Source of the DNA: Paenibacillus athensensis
GTDB taxonomy: Bacteria; Bacillota; Bacilli; Paenibacillales; NBRC-103111
Direction: 5' to 3'
DNA length: 64,000 bases
Assembly (NCBI RefSeq): GCF_004514475.2
Contig: NZ_MYFO02000011.1
Coordinates: 115,795 to 179,794, forward strand
Shown: positions 9,480 through 17,965 of the stretch, in pieces
Numbering within the stretch: position 1 is the first letter of the stretch
Layout: each line of letters starts with the position of its first letter
The notes under the pieces: model-generated
The model's database searches: none
Told to the model about the DNA's origin: nothing
The model's input: the letters and a program-made list of their open reading frames with translations, nothing else
Program-made: the position numbers and the translations under genes

Positions 9480-9770
9480 TCAGGACTTGATGGGAACCAG
9501 CTCTCCGGAAGGCTTCGAATGTCTTGTTTTCCGGTACTTGATTTTTGTTGCTTCTCCTCCGCGAAGATGACGAATGGATTTGTGGTACTCCAGAATGTGC
9601 TTGACCTGGTTGGCCAGGTCCGGGTTGATTTCCGGCAGTCTTTCCGTCAAATCCTTGTGCACCGTGCTTTTGGAAACGCCGAATTCCTTCGCAATCGTGC
9701 GAACCGTGTTCTTGGTCTCAACGATGCAAGTTCCAATCTTAATGGTTCGCTCTTTGATGTAATCGTGCAC
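9480..9770 (-). CDS. spoIIID: Sporulation transcription factor SpoIIID
   Basis: Mother-cell DNA-binding protein that follows sigma E and activates or represses many sporulation genes. The 96 residues contain the helix-turn-helix TIAKEFGVSKSTVHKDLTER and the basic C-terminal segment IRHLRGGEATKIKYRKTRH that contacts DNA beside the main site. The open frame extends to 9806, but GTG at 9770 preceded by GGGAGG gives VHDYIKERTIKIG, the family start. A sigma-E-like promoter lies at 9805-9832. A 165-bp gap separates it from mbl. Confidence 0.95.
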   Translation of the reverse strand: MHDYIKERTIKIGTCIVETKNTVRTIAKEFGVSKSTVHKDLTERLPEINPDLANQVKHILEYHKSIRHLRGGEATKIKYRKTRHSKPSGELVPIKS

Positions 9771-9804
9771 TCCCCTCGCCTCCCTACTCGAGATAGTTTG
9801 GTAC

Positions 9805-9832
9805 ATTATATGAGGGGTAAGACTAGATATTC
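9805..9832 (-). promoter_or_regulatory. Predicted sigma-E promoter of spoIIID
   Basis: On the minus strand GAATATC (consensus KMATATT, 6 of 7) is followed after 13 bases by CATATAAT (consensus CATACAnT, one mismatch). The spacing is one base below the usual 14. It lies 35 bp upstream of the spoIIID GTG start, and spoIIID is a known sigma-E target in B. subtilis. Confidence 0.65.
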
Positions 9833-9884
9833 TACGTAGCCAAGCTCGGCGCCCCGAATTCGTACATTTATTTTCAAAAACAGC

Positions 9885-9914
9885 AAAAAAGCAGCGGGTT
9901 TGCCCCTCTGCTTT
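9885..9914 (-). terminator. Rho-independent terminator after spoIIQ
   Basis: Minus-strand stem AGCAGAGGGG / CCCGCTGCT with a short CAAA loop (one unpaired base on each side) followed by TTTTTTG, beginning 16 bp after the spoIIQ stop codon. Confidence 0.8.
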
Positions 9915-9929
9915 CGCGTTTTCTTCGTT

Positions 9930-10673
9930 TTACTGCTTGTTATCGTTCAGCAGCGTTTCCGGGTTGACCGCAGCGCCGTCGGCGCCTTGACGAACCTCGA
10001 AGTGCAGGTGTACGCCTTCTTCCCGCTCCAGCTCGTTGCGGCCGGCTTTGGCCAGCACGTCGCCCTGTTTCACATCGGCGCCCTTGGTCACCTGAACGTC
10101 GGACAAGCTTTGATACACCGACACCAGACCGTTGCTATGCGTCACTTCAACCAAATAGCCGACGACCGGATTCTGCTCGACAGCGGTCACTTTACCGCTC
10201 AAAGAAGCAACAACGTCAAACGTCTGGCCGTCTTTGGCCTTCAGGTCCATACCTACGTGCGGGGACAGCGTGTCGCCGTATTCAATCATCGCCGCTTGGC
10301 GAGCTTCAGCGGAAGCGTTGCTGTCGTAGAACGGCAGGGAAACGCTGACGGCATTCTTGTCCTTAACCGGCCATTGCATCGTCTCGGCAGGAGCAGTTAC
10401 AGCAAGCGCGTTGTCGGGAGCCTTCGTGGTCGTATCGGTGGCGACGGCATTGTTCGTAACCTTGAGGCCCAGGTCTTGCTCGCTGACCTTTTTGCTGCCG
10501 GCGTCCTGATAGACCCACATTAAGGTTAAGATAATTGCCGCTGCTGCCATATACGTTGCTGGAAATACCCACTTTTTAGCAAGCAACCTCTTCCATGCCG
10601 ATGGGACGTTTTGCGCTCCTTGTGCAGTTTTAGGAGCCTCTTCTTTCGAAAAACCTTGTTTTTGATCATTCAT
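9930..10673 (-). CDS. spoIIQ: SpoIIQ, forespore LytM/M23-domain protein
   Basis: Forespore half of the SpoIIQ-SpoIIIAH channel that links mother cell and forespore after engulfment. The 247 residues have a short cytoplasmic tail, one membrane span (about 36-54) and a C-terminal LytM fold (about 135-235). Unlike B. subtilis SpoIIQ, which lost the first zinc ligand, both metal motifs are intact here: HVGMD (H139, D143) and HLHFE (H222, H224). It may therefore be a working endopeptidase, as in clostridial SpoIIQ. The start ATG at 10673 has GAGGTGA upstream; the frame itself is open to 10703. A sigma-F/G-like promoter sits only 19 bp upstream. spoIID is the next gene upstream. Confidence 0.92.
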   Translation of the reverse strand: MNDQKQGFSKEEAPKTAQGAQNVPSAWKRLLAKKWVFPATYMAAAAIILTLMWVYQDAGSKKVSEQDLGLKVTNNAVATDTTTKAPDNALAVTAPAETMQWPVKDKNAVSVSLPFYDSNASAEARQAAMIEYGDTLSPHVGMDLKAKDGQTFDVVASLSGKVTAVEQNPVVGYLVEVTHSNGLVSVYQSLSDVQVTKGADVKQGDVLAKAGRNELEREEGVHLHFEVRQGADGAAVNPETLLNDNKQ

Positions 10674-10691
10674 GGTTATCACCTCAACAAC

Positions 10692-10720
10692 CATTCTTGA
10701 CACATTTCAAGGTTTTATAC
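10692..10720 (-). promoter_or_regulatory. Possible sigma-F/sigma-G promoter of spoIIQ
   Basis: Minus-strand GTATA (consensus GYATA) and GTCAAGAATG (consensus GGnnAnAnTR, one mismatch) are 14 bases apart, one shorter than usual. Transcription would begin just ahead of the ribosome site. The spacing leaves some doubt, but spoIIQ is a classic sigma-F gene. Confidence 0.5.
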
Positions 10721-10756
10721 TTAGGCCGACATATTTTTAATAGACCCCCGGAAGAG

Positions 10757-11806
10757 TCATTTTGGGCTTACAAAATCAGCAGCTTTCCCGATCTGAATCC
10801 CCGTGTAATAATACTTCACGATGTCCTCGGCCTTGCGGCCCTCTTTGGCCATCCCGTTCGCTCCCCACTGGCTGAGCCCGACGCCATGCCCGTAACCGTA
10901 GGTTGTGAATTCAAGCTCCGTTGCACTCTTCCATGCCCATGTAAACTGCGAGGAGGGTAGCCCGAGCTTCTCGCGAACATCCCGGCCGGTGAACGTTTTG
11001 CCGCCGATCCGGATACTCTTGATCCGATGCCCGGCCGACCACTCCAGAACCTTGATGCCGGTCGCCTTGGCGGCTGAGGGCGCAATGGCGCTAACGCCAA
11101 GCTTCTGCAGCGCTGTCTTGTAGCCGATCGTCGTCGTTTCCTTGAAGCGGGGCGACAGCTTGGCATCCCACGGACTGGGTACGCTGCGTAAGTAGGGAAT
11201 CTGATCCGGCCAGTAGTCCTCCGAATTTTCCGTATATCCATTGCTGGTCGAAAAAAAAGTCGCATTAATCGGTTTGCCGTCGTATAGCAAAATCTGATCC
11301 TTCGTCTCTGCAACCGCCTTCCGCAGCTTGGCCATATTGACCGTGTAGGCGGCTGCGCCCCAGCGCTCCCGCAGGTCGGCATCCGTCGCAAACGCCTGAT
11401 GCGCCACCGTATCGGTCACCAGCGCGCCGTTGACCGGCACATTACTGGCATCGCCCTCCAGAATCCGCCTCACGATATAGGTTCGCGATGCCAGCGCTTG
11501 CGCCTTCAGCGCCTCGGGCTCAAATTCGATCGGCATCTCGGCGGCCACGACGCCTTCGACATAAGCTTCCAGCGGAATTTGCTCCGTCGTCTGCAGCTTG
11601 GACAAAAAAACCGGGACGAGCGGGCCTTGTCCGCTCTGCGATAAAACGGCGGCACCTAACCGGGAAGCGTCCCCCGCCGCGGGAGCCGGGGCATCCCGTT
11701 TGACGAGCAGCGCCGGCACGCCAAGCGTCACCGTCAGCATCGAGGCCAGGCACACGGCCAGCCAGAGCAGTACACGTGCGGGGCGAGCCCATTTCTTTTT
11801 GCGCAT
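10757..11806 (-). CDS. spoIID: SpoIID, peptidoglycan lytic transglycosylase for engulfment
   Basis: Membrane-anchored enzyme that cuts glycan strands denuded by SpoIIP amidase so the mother cell can engulf the forespore. The 349 residues start with a basic region and one span (about residues 11-33). The SpoIID domain includes EAYVEGVVAAEMP with the catalytic Glu at E90, ALKAQALASRTY, and the C-terminal GYGHGVGLSQWGANGMA motif. A GGAGGCAC site lies 7 bases before the ATG. It stands between murA and spoIIQ, as in other Bacillales. SpoIIM and SpoIIP are not in the window. Confidence 0.95.
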   Translation of the reverse strand: MRKKKWARPARVLLWLAVCLASMLTVTLGVPALLVKRDAPAPAAGDASRLGAAVLSQSGQGPLVPVFLSKLQTTEQIPLEAYVEGVVAAEMPIEFEPEALKAQALASRTYIVRRILEGDASNVPVNGALVTDTVAHQAFATDADLRERWGAAAYTVNMAKLRKAVAETKDQILLYDGKPINATFFSTSNGYTENSEDYWPDQIPYLRSVPSPWDAKLSPRFKETTTIGYKTALQKLGVSAIAPSAAKATGIKVLEWSAGHRIKSIRIGGKTFTGRDVREKLGLPSSQFTWAWKSATELEFTTYGYGHGVGLSQWGANGMAKEGRKAEDIVKYYYTGIQIGKAADFVSPK

Positions 11807-11890
11807 AGTCTAGTGCCTCCATAAGTATGTCTCCTAGCAGATGGTCCGTTTACACTTCATCTTATGAGAGGCAATGCTAGATTAGAACAC

Positions 11891-11920
11891 GAAGAAAGCC
11901 GATCCCTGATGGAATCGGCT
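11891..11920 (-). terminator. Probable terminator after murA
   Basis: Minus-strand inverted repeat AGCCGATTCC-ATCA-GGGATCGGCT followed by TTTCTTC, starting 15 bp after the murA stop. The T-run is interrupted, so some read-through into spoIID is possible. Confidence 0.6.
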
Positions 11921-11934
11921 GAAAGCTCAGGCAC

Positions 11935-13254
11935 TCAAGCCAGAGTCGGTTGTACGGTAAAAAATCCAAGCTGCGGTTCTTCTTCCTCCACGCTTTGCGG
12001 GACGGCGCGGCGAATATCCGCTCCCAATCCGCGCAACACTTCGGCAATTTCCACGTAGCCCCGGTCGATGTGATGGACGCCGGAAATTTCCGTCTCGCCC
12101 TCGGCGGCCAATGCGGCCAGAATAAGCGCTGCTCCGGCACGCAGATCTGTGGCGGTCACCTTGGCACCGCTCAGCTTGGCATTGCCGCTGACGATGGCTG
12201 TGCGGCCCTCGACTTTAATTTGCGCGTTCATGTTGGAAAATTCTTCGACGTGCATGAACCGATTCTCGAACACCGTCTCGGTCACAAGACTCGTGCCGTC
12301 GGCTACCAGCAGAAGCGCCATCATCTGCGACTGCATATCGGTCGGGAAGCCCGGGTAAGGCAGGGTTTTGACATCTACCGCACGCAACGGCTTATCCGCC
12401 AGCACGCGAATGCCGTTCTCGTCCTCTTCTATCACGACGCCCATTTCCTGCATTTTGGAAATGACAGGCCGCAAGTGATCGCCGATCGCTCCCTCTACGT
12501 ACAATTCGCTGCCGGTAATGGCCGCTGCAATCATATATGTACCTGCTTCAACCCGGTCTGGAATTACCGTATGTACAACACCGCGCAGCTTCTCTACGCC
12601 TTCGATGCGAATGACGCCCGTTCCCGCTCCGCGGACGACAGCGCCCATCGCGTTCAAATAATTGGCCAAGTCGACGATTTCCGGCTCCTTGGCGGCATTC
12701 TCGATGGTGGTGGTGCCTTCGGCCAGCGCCGCAGCCATCATGATATTCTCGGTCGCGCCTACGCTGGCGACATCGAGGTAGATTTTGGCGCCTTTCAGAC
12801 GCCCGCTGGATTTGGCTTCGATATAGCCTTGGCCGAGCTCGATTTCCGCTCCCATCGCTTCAAAGCCCTTCAAATGCTGATCAATGGGGCGGGTACCGAT
12901 TGCGCAGCCCCCCGGCAGCGAAATCCGCGCCTGACCCAAGCGGGCGAGCAGCGGACCCATGACGAGGAAAGACGCCCTCATTTTGCGTACCAATTCGTAG
13001 GAAGCCTCGCAAGTAGCAATCTCCTGCGCGCGAACCCGGATCACCTGATTGCGGTACTCGACAGCGACGCCCAGGCTCTCGAGCACTTTATTGATTACCA
13101 GCACGTCGTCCAGAGGCGGCGCGTCGTGAATGACGCTCTCTCCTTCGGACGCCAGCAGGGAAGCGGCGATAATGGGCAGCACCGCATTTTTCGCACCGTT
13201 TATTTTCACCTTGCCTGCTAATTTTCGGCCACCGCGGACGATAATTTTGCTCAT
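11935..13254 (-). CDS. murA: UDP-N-acetylglucosamine 1-carboxyvinyltransferase MurA
   Basis: First committed step of peptidoglycan synthesis: transfers enolpyruvate from PEP to UDP-GlcNAc; the target of fosfomycin. The 439-residue product has [15 protein letters not shown] (Lys22), the active-site loop [18 protein letters not shown] with catalytic Cys117, and C-terminal [14 protein letters not shown]. Cys at that position predicts normal fosfomycin sensitivity of the enzyme. The frame is open to 13362, but two tandem ATGs at 13257 and 13254 follow GCGGAGGGACC; 13254 has the better spacing. The order ywzB-murA-spoIID-spoIIQ matches B. subtilis murAA. The 234 bp before it hold AT-rich DNA where its promoter must lie, but I could not assign one. 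Confidence 0.95.
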   Translation of the reverse strand: MSKIIVRGGRKLAGKVKINGAKNAVLPIIAASLLASEGESVIHDAPPLDDVLVINKVLESLGVAVEYRNQVIRVRAQEIATCEASYELVRKMRASFLVMGPLLARLGQARISLPGGCAIGTRPIDQHLKGFEAMGAEIELGQGYIEAKSSGRLKGAKIYLDVASVGATENIMMAAALAEGTTTIENAAKEPEIVDLANYLNAMGAVVRGAGTGVIRIEGVEKLRGVVHTVIPDRVEAGTYMIAAAITGSELYVEGAIGDHLRPVISKMQEMGVVIEEDENGIRVLADKPLRAVDVKTLPYPGFPTDMQSQMMALLLVADGTSLVTETVFENRFMHVEEFSNMNAQIKVEGRTAIVSGNAKLSGAKVTATDLRAGAALILAALAAEGETEISGVHHIDRGYVEIAEVLRGLGADIRRAVPQSVEEEEPQLGFFTVQPTLA

Positions 13255-13488
13255 CATGGTCCCTCCGCGAACTTTATTTTGGATAATACCGTTTGGATTG
13301 TTGTCATGAGCCAGCACAATTTCACATTTCCTAAGTTTATCATTACACCCTATATTGGACAACTGTGTTCTTTTGGCAGATTTACACTTTTACACAGCCA
13401 TCTATAGGATTCGCAGCCGTTTTGCTTTTTTGAACCGTTGTACTATCCATTGTTGACAAGAAAAGGACGCATTATTCGAAAAAGTTGG

Positions 13489-13740
13489 CTAAAACATCTG
13501 GTGGAGCCCCAGTGAAAAGCCGAGATACTGGATGAAAAAGCTGGCTACCAGATGCCCTAGAGCAATGGACAGCAAAATTTGCAGCATTTTGGCGGGCGCG
13601 CTTTTCGGCCGCTTGAGCAGCACGTCGAAGCGAAATTCCTGCAGCGACCACCAAGCTAAGGCGATACAAAGCAGATAGATGGCGATATTGGCGATGGCCA
13701 TCAGCGAGGCCGATGGGCCCAGCAGGTTCAAATCGGTCAT
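13489..13740 (-). CDS. ywzB: DUF1146 family membrane protein (YwzB)
   Basis: An 83-residue protein with two predicted membrane spans (about residues 14-33 and 53-75) separated by a short basic loop, LLKRPKSAPAK. The EFRFDVLLKRP segment and its place just upstream of murA identify the DUF1146/YwzB family. Its function is unknown. An AGAGGAG site lies 14 bases upstream, inside the 22-bp gap after the protease gene, so it is probably transcribed with it. Confidence 0.85.
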   Translation of the reverse strand: MTDLNLLGPSASLMAIANIAIYLLCIALAWWSLQEFRFDVLLKRPKSAPAKMLQILLSIALGHLVASFFIQYLGFSLGLHQMF

Positions 13741-13762
13741 ACGAGTCTTCTACTCCTCTTGA

Positions 13763-16279
13763 TTATCGATGCAGCACCTTGGTCAGCAGCGTGACGAATT
13801 CGGCCCGGCTGGCCTGTGCGTCCGGCCGGAAGGTGCCGTCCGGGTAACCGCTAATCCAGCCGTCGGCAAACATTTGCTTGACGATGCCTATGCCCCAGTA
13901 GCCGTCGCCGATGTCGGTGAAGGGCGAGTTGCCGCGTTTTTTGCCGGACATGTTCATGCTCTTGGCCAGCAGCTGCGTCATTTCCATCCGCGTCAGCGGA
14001 CGATCCGGCTGGAAACGCCCGTCCGGGTAGCCGCTGACAAGACCGGCTTGCTGGGCTTTGGCAATATAGGCATAAGCCCAGTGGCTTGCCGGCAGATCGG
14101 AATAGCTGATCGCCTTTTCTTTGGTGAGCTGGAGCCCGCGCACAAGCGCCGTAATGGCCTCGGCCCGCGTAATCGGCCGCTCCGGCGCAAAGCGGTAATT
14201 GCCGTAGCCGCTCAAGACGCCGCGGCTGGTCAGATCGACAATCGAGGCTTCCGCCCAATGGCCGTCGATATCGATGAAGCCTCCAACCAGCGAAGGTGCG
14301 TCAGTCTGCAGCCGGTACATCTGATTCAGGAACCATTTATCCGTCTGTAGCTTGATGAAATAGGTGCCGGACGGCAGGGGCTTTTCCACATAAAGCGAGG
14401 TCTGGCCGGAGCCGTTCTTGAAGACGCCCTGCTCCTTCAAGCTGCTGTCGTACAGCGTCGCAGTCAGCGTGCGGGCTACCGGAATGTTCGTCAGACTGAT
14501 TTGCGCCAGACTGTCGCGCCCCAGACGGAACTGGAACCAGTCCGTATCGTCGTTGGTGTGGAACAATCCTTCGTAAGCAGACGAAAGGCCCATAAATGTA
14601 GACTGATAGGACTTGTCATTTGGTTCATTCGGATCGACCAATTTGGGCGTATATTCAATGCTTAATATATATTCACCCGTTACAGGCTCAATGTAATCCT
14701 TAATATTGCTGACACGGATATAATAATCGCCCGGCAGCACTTCCATGAGCGAGCTGATCTCCAATGCGCCGTCGCCGCCCTGATCAATGGTGATGGACTT
14801 CTCGCCCTTCTTTTGAATCAATAAAACAGGGTCGATGCGTCCCGTATCCACCGTACATTTGATGCGCAGCGTACCTGACTGGGCAAGCGGGAGCATAAAC
14901 CAGTCCTGGTCGTTCGGCTTGTCAAACGTGCCGCGCACGGTTTGCGAGCGGTCGGGCAGGACAAAGGCCTGATATTGCTTATCGTTATCCTCGAACGGGT
15001 CGCGGTAGATTTCGAACGACGTGCGCAGCGCATAATCGAGCCTCGCTGCGCGCGTGCGGTCGGTTGTGGTCAACTGAATATAGTTGCGCCCCTTGCGCAC
15101 ACGGAACGAAATCGGCGATTTGCCGTCGGTGCGGTAAAAGACGCCTGCATCGTTGCGTACCGTCACGGAAGCTCCCTGCTGAGGCGTCAAGTGCAGCACG
15201 AGCGTTCCCTCGTAAGGAGCGTCGATGGCAAACCAATCCTGATCCTGCGCCGAGCTAAGCGACGCGTGAACGGACGTGCTGACCGACAGCTTGGCTGCTT
15301 GATTCTGCGAATTATTCGGCTCAAAGCGGTCCTCGCTCAGCGCCGTCGTCAGGGCACGATCCACGCGCAGCAAGCCGGCTCCGGTGTGCGCGTCCCAGCC
15401 CGGCGTGCCGAGGTCCTCGGCCGTCTGCAGCAGCATATCCCGCACCTGATAAGGCGTCAGGCCGGGATATTTGCCCCAGACGAGCGCGGCCGCGGCCGCA
15501 ACCTGCGGCGCCGACATCGAGCTGCCGTCCTTGTATTCGTAACCGCCGCCCAGCGCGGTGGTGAATACCTCCCACGGGGCCACCAAATCCAGCTCCGGGC
15601 CGAAGTTGGAGCGGTAGTCCGGCGTCTTGTCGTCCGAGACGCCGCCAACGCCAAGCACCGTCGGATAAGCCGCCGGATATTTGACGCTGCTGCCTTCGTT
15701 ACCGACGGCGGCTACGAGCAGTACGCCGTGATCCTCGGCGTACTGCACCGTCTGGGCCAGCGCGCTGGTGTTTTTGTTCAGCCCCAAAGAAAGCACGACA
15801 ATTCGCGCCCCATGATCAACCGCGTAACGAATCCCTTCGCCCAGCTTCGCCTCACCGCCAGTGCCGTCGGCCTCCAGCGCTTTGATGGGCATAATTCTGG
15901 CATTCGGTGCCATGCCGGCAATGCCTTTATCGTTATTCACTACGGCTGCGATAATGCCCGCCACGTTCGTACCGTGCCCGTTGTCATCGAGAGGCTTCGC
16001 CCCGGGCTCCAGCAGGTTGACGCCTTCTACTAGATTAGCGGCCAGGTCGGGATGAGTCAGGTCTACGCCGGTATCGACAACGGCGACAATTAACGGCTGC
16101 GACGTATCGCCTGCCGCTGCCCATGCTTCAGGCAGGTGTATCATATCCAAATAGCTTTGCTTGACGCGCATCGGGTCGGTAGACACCGGGAAAGCCGCTG
16201 CCGCATGGGGAGCGATGCCCAATGCCTCCAGACTCAGCGTCAACGCCGCTGTGACTAGTATGCCTTTAATGATTTTCAT
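13763..16279 (-). CDS. Secreted S8 subtilisin-like protease with three PPC-like and three SLH domains
   Basis: An 838-residue secreted protein. It has a signal peptide (about 1-29, ending AAAAF), then a subtilase domain with the full triad D69 in VVDTGVDLTHPD, H102 in NGHGTNVAG and S254 in DGSSMSAPQ, with oxyanion Asn193. Three pre-peptidase-like beta domains follow (each with an E(P/D)N(N/D) entry and a DWF motif, about residues 345-650). The C-terminus has three SLH domains (about 668-718, 730-785, 792-838), each with an F.P/RAE signature. SLH domains bind pyruvylated wall polymer, so it should be held on the cell surface through the product of csaB at the left edge. Start: ATG at 16279 with GAAGGA upstream; the frame is open to 16327. 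Substrate unknown. Confidence 0.93.
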   Translation of the reverse strand: MKIIKGILVTAALTLSLEALGIAPHAAAAFPVSTDPMRVKQSYLDMIHLPEAWAAAGDTSQPLIVAVVDTGVDLTHPDLAANLVEGVNLLEPGAKPLDDNGHGTNVAGIIAAVVNNDKGIAGMAPNARIMPIKALEADGTGGEAKLGEGIRYAVDHGARIVVLSLGLNKNTSALAQTVQYAEDHGVLLVAAVGNEGSSVKYPAAYPTVLGVGGVSDDKTPDYRSNFGPELDLVAPWEVFTTALGGGYEYKDGSSMSAPQVAAAAALVWGKYPGLTPYQVRDMLLQTAEDLGTPGWDAHTGAGLLRVDRALTTALSEDRFEPNNSQNQAAKLSVSTSVHASLSSAQDQDWFAIDAPYEGTLVLHLTPQQGASVTVRNDAGVFYRTDGKSPISFRVRKGRNYIQLTTTDRTRAARLDYALRTSFEIYRDPFEDNDKQYQAFVLPDRSQTVRGTFDKPNDQDWFMLPLAQSGTLRIKCTVDTGRIDPVLLIQKKGEKSITIDQGGDGALEISSLMEVLPGDYYIRVSNIKDYIEPVTGEYILSIEYTPKLVDPNEPNDKSYQSTFMGLSSAYEGLFHTNDDTDWFQFRLGRDSLAQISLTNIPVARTLTATLYDSSLKEQGVFKNGSGQTSLYVEKPLPSGTYFIKLQTDKWFLNQMYRLQTDAPSLVGGFIDIDGHWAEASIVDLTSRGVLSGYGNYRFAPERPITRAEAITALVRGLQLTKEKAISYSDLPASHWAYAYIAKAQQAGLVSGYPDGRFQPDRPLTRMEMTQLLAKSMNMSGKKRGNSPFTDIGDGYWGIGIVKQMFADGWISGYPDGTFRPDAQASRAEFVTLLTKVLHR

Positions 16280-16384
16280 AAAACCAGGTCCTTCTGTGTA
16301 CTTACGTGTTATTCGCTCTTTAAACATTCTGTACGCATGCCCCGTTTCCTGCCGGCCTTCGAAAAAAGCCGAAACCTGGAGGCG

Positions 16385-16421
16385 AAAAAAAACCTCTCCC
16401 CCACCTTTATGCGGGGAGAGG
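16385..16421 (-). terminator. Rho-independent terminator of the nuo operon
   Basis: Minus-strand stem CCTCTCCCC / GGGGAGAGG, loop of about 11 bases, then TTTTTTTT. It begins 29 bp after the nuoN stop codon. Confidence 0.9.
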
Positions 16422-16449
16422 CTTCTCTATAAGAGTCTTTAGGCGTACC

Positions 16450-17961
16450 TTAGCGCACCAGCAAATCGCCGGCCAGCGAGAAAATATGCTCGATTCCTTT
16501 GAGGACAAGCTGCGGCATAAAGCCCAGCGCCAGCCCGATCAACGCACACAGCCAAGCCGTGATGCCCAGCGGAATCGACACTTTGACCTGAGCCGACTCG
16601 TAGTCGCTGCGCATGAACATTTGCCGAATGACGCCGAAATAGTAGTAGAACGATACGACGCTGGAGATGATCATGACCGCACCCAGCCAGTATTTGTGAG
16701 TCTCCATCGTGCCGAGGAGAATATACAGCTTACCGAAGAAGCCGCCCGATACGGGAATCCCCGCCAGCGACAGGACGATCAGCACCATCGCTACCGCCGT
16801 AAACGGCGCGCGGTAGTATAAGCCTGCATAGCCGTTCAGCTCGGTATGGCCCGCGGAGCGCTCGATGATCATCAATACCGCGAACGCCCCGATATTCATG
16901 AACAGATAGGCAATCAGGTAAAAGATGAATTCGGAAAAGTTGCTCGTATGCACGAGGCCGAAATACGTCGAAAGCGGCACGATCAGGTAACCGGCGTTGG
17001 CGATACCCGAGTAGGCCAACAGCCGCTTCATGTTCGTCTGCTTCAACGCAATGGCATTACCGGCGATCATGGCAATGGCCGCCATGACCTCAAGCGTCAG
17101 GAACACGTCCTTCTGGATCGAGCTGTTCTCAAAGGCGCTGAAAGCAAACAGCACATAGAAGACGCGGAACAGGATCGCAAAGCCCGCTGCCTTGGATACA
17201 ACGGCCAGAAATGCGGAGACCGGCGTCGGCGCTCCCTGATACACGTCAGGGGCCCAGCTGTGGAACGGCGCCGCGGCAATCTTGAAGCCAAAGCCGGCGA
17301 TCAACAGGAAGAACGCCATGTACACCAGCGGCTGATACGAGCCGATCGTGCCGGACAACGAACCGGCAATTTGCATCAGGTTCGTCGAGCCGGAGATGCC
17401 GTACAGGAACGACATGCCGTACAAGATGAGGGCTGAGGAAATACCGCCCATCACGATGTATTTGAACGCGCCTTCGTTGGACTGATGATGATGCTTTTTC
17501 ATGGCTACCAGCAGGTAAGAAGTGATGCTCAGCAGCTCCAAGCCGACGAACAGCGTAATCAGGTCGCCCGAAGACGCCATGACCATGCCGCCCAGCACGG
17601 CCGGAAGCAGGAAATAGTAGTATTCACCGATATGCGGGATATCGTCTTCTTTCACGGAGCCCAAGCTCATGAAAATGACGAAGCCCGTTCCTGTCAGCAA
17701 AATCAGTTTCAGGATATTGCCGAAATCGTCCACCCGGTAGCTCTGATTCATCAACTGAATCGGCTCGGCCGGGTTCAACTGCAGCACGACGAACACGCCG
17801 GAAACGATGACGCCGACCAGCGCCAGCCAGCCGATCACTTTGCGACTGACGGACTTGGGCAAACTCAAATCCAGGAGCGACAGGATGATGGCGGCGGCAA
17901 CGAGCGTAAGCTCAGGAAGCAGATGCGATAAATCGGCAACATGAAGTCGAAGCTGTTCCAC
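16450..17961 (-). CDS. nuoN: NADH-quinone oxidoreductase-type subunit N (NuoN)
   Basis: Antiporter-like proton-pumping subunit of respiratory complex I, 503 residues with about 14 membrane spans. The helix with the conserved Glu (FVGLELLSITSYLLVAMKK) and the Lys-bearing helices are visible. It starts at a GTG (VEQLRLHVADLSH in the reading frame), 4 bp after the nuoM stop. It is the last gene of the nuo operon, followed by a strong terminator. Confidence 0.95.
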   Translation of the reverse strand: MEQLRLHVADLSHLLPELTLVAAAIILSLLDLSLPKSVSRKVIGWLALVGVIVSGVFVVLQLNPAEPIQLMNQSYRVDDFGNILKLILLTGTGFVIFMSLGSVKEDDIPHIGEYYYFLLPAVLGGMVMASSGDLITLFVGLELLSITSYLLVAMKKHHHQSNEGAFKYIVMGGISSALILYGMSFLYGISGSTNLMQIAGSLSGTIGSYQPLVYMAFFLLIAGFGFKIAAAPFHSWAPDVYQGAPTPVSAFLAVVSKAAGFAILFRVFYVLFAFSAFENSSIQKDVFLTLEVMAAIAMIAGNAIALKQTNMKRLLAYSGIANAGYLIVPLSTYFGLVHTSNFSEFIFYLIAYLFMNIGAFAVLMIIERSAGHTELNGYAGLYYRAPFTAVAMVLIVLSLAGIPVSGGFFGKLYILLGTMETHKYWLGAVMIISSVVSFYYYFGVIRQMFMRSDYESAQVKVSIPLGITAWLCALIGLALGFMPQLVLKGIEHIFSLAGDLLVR

Positions 17962-17965
17962 CAGA

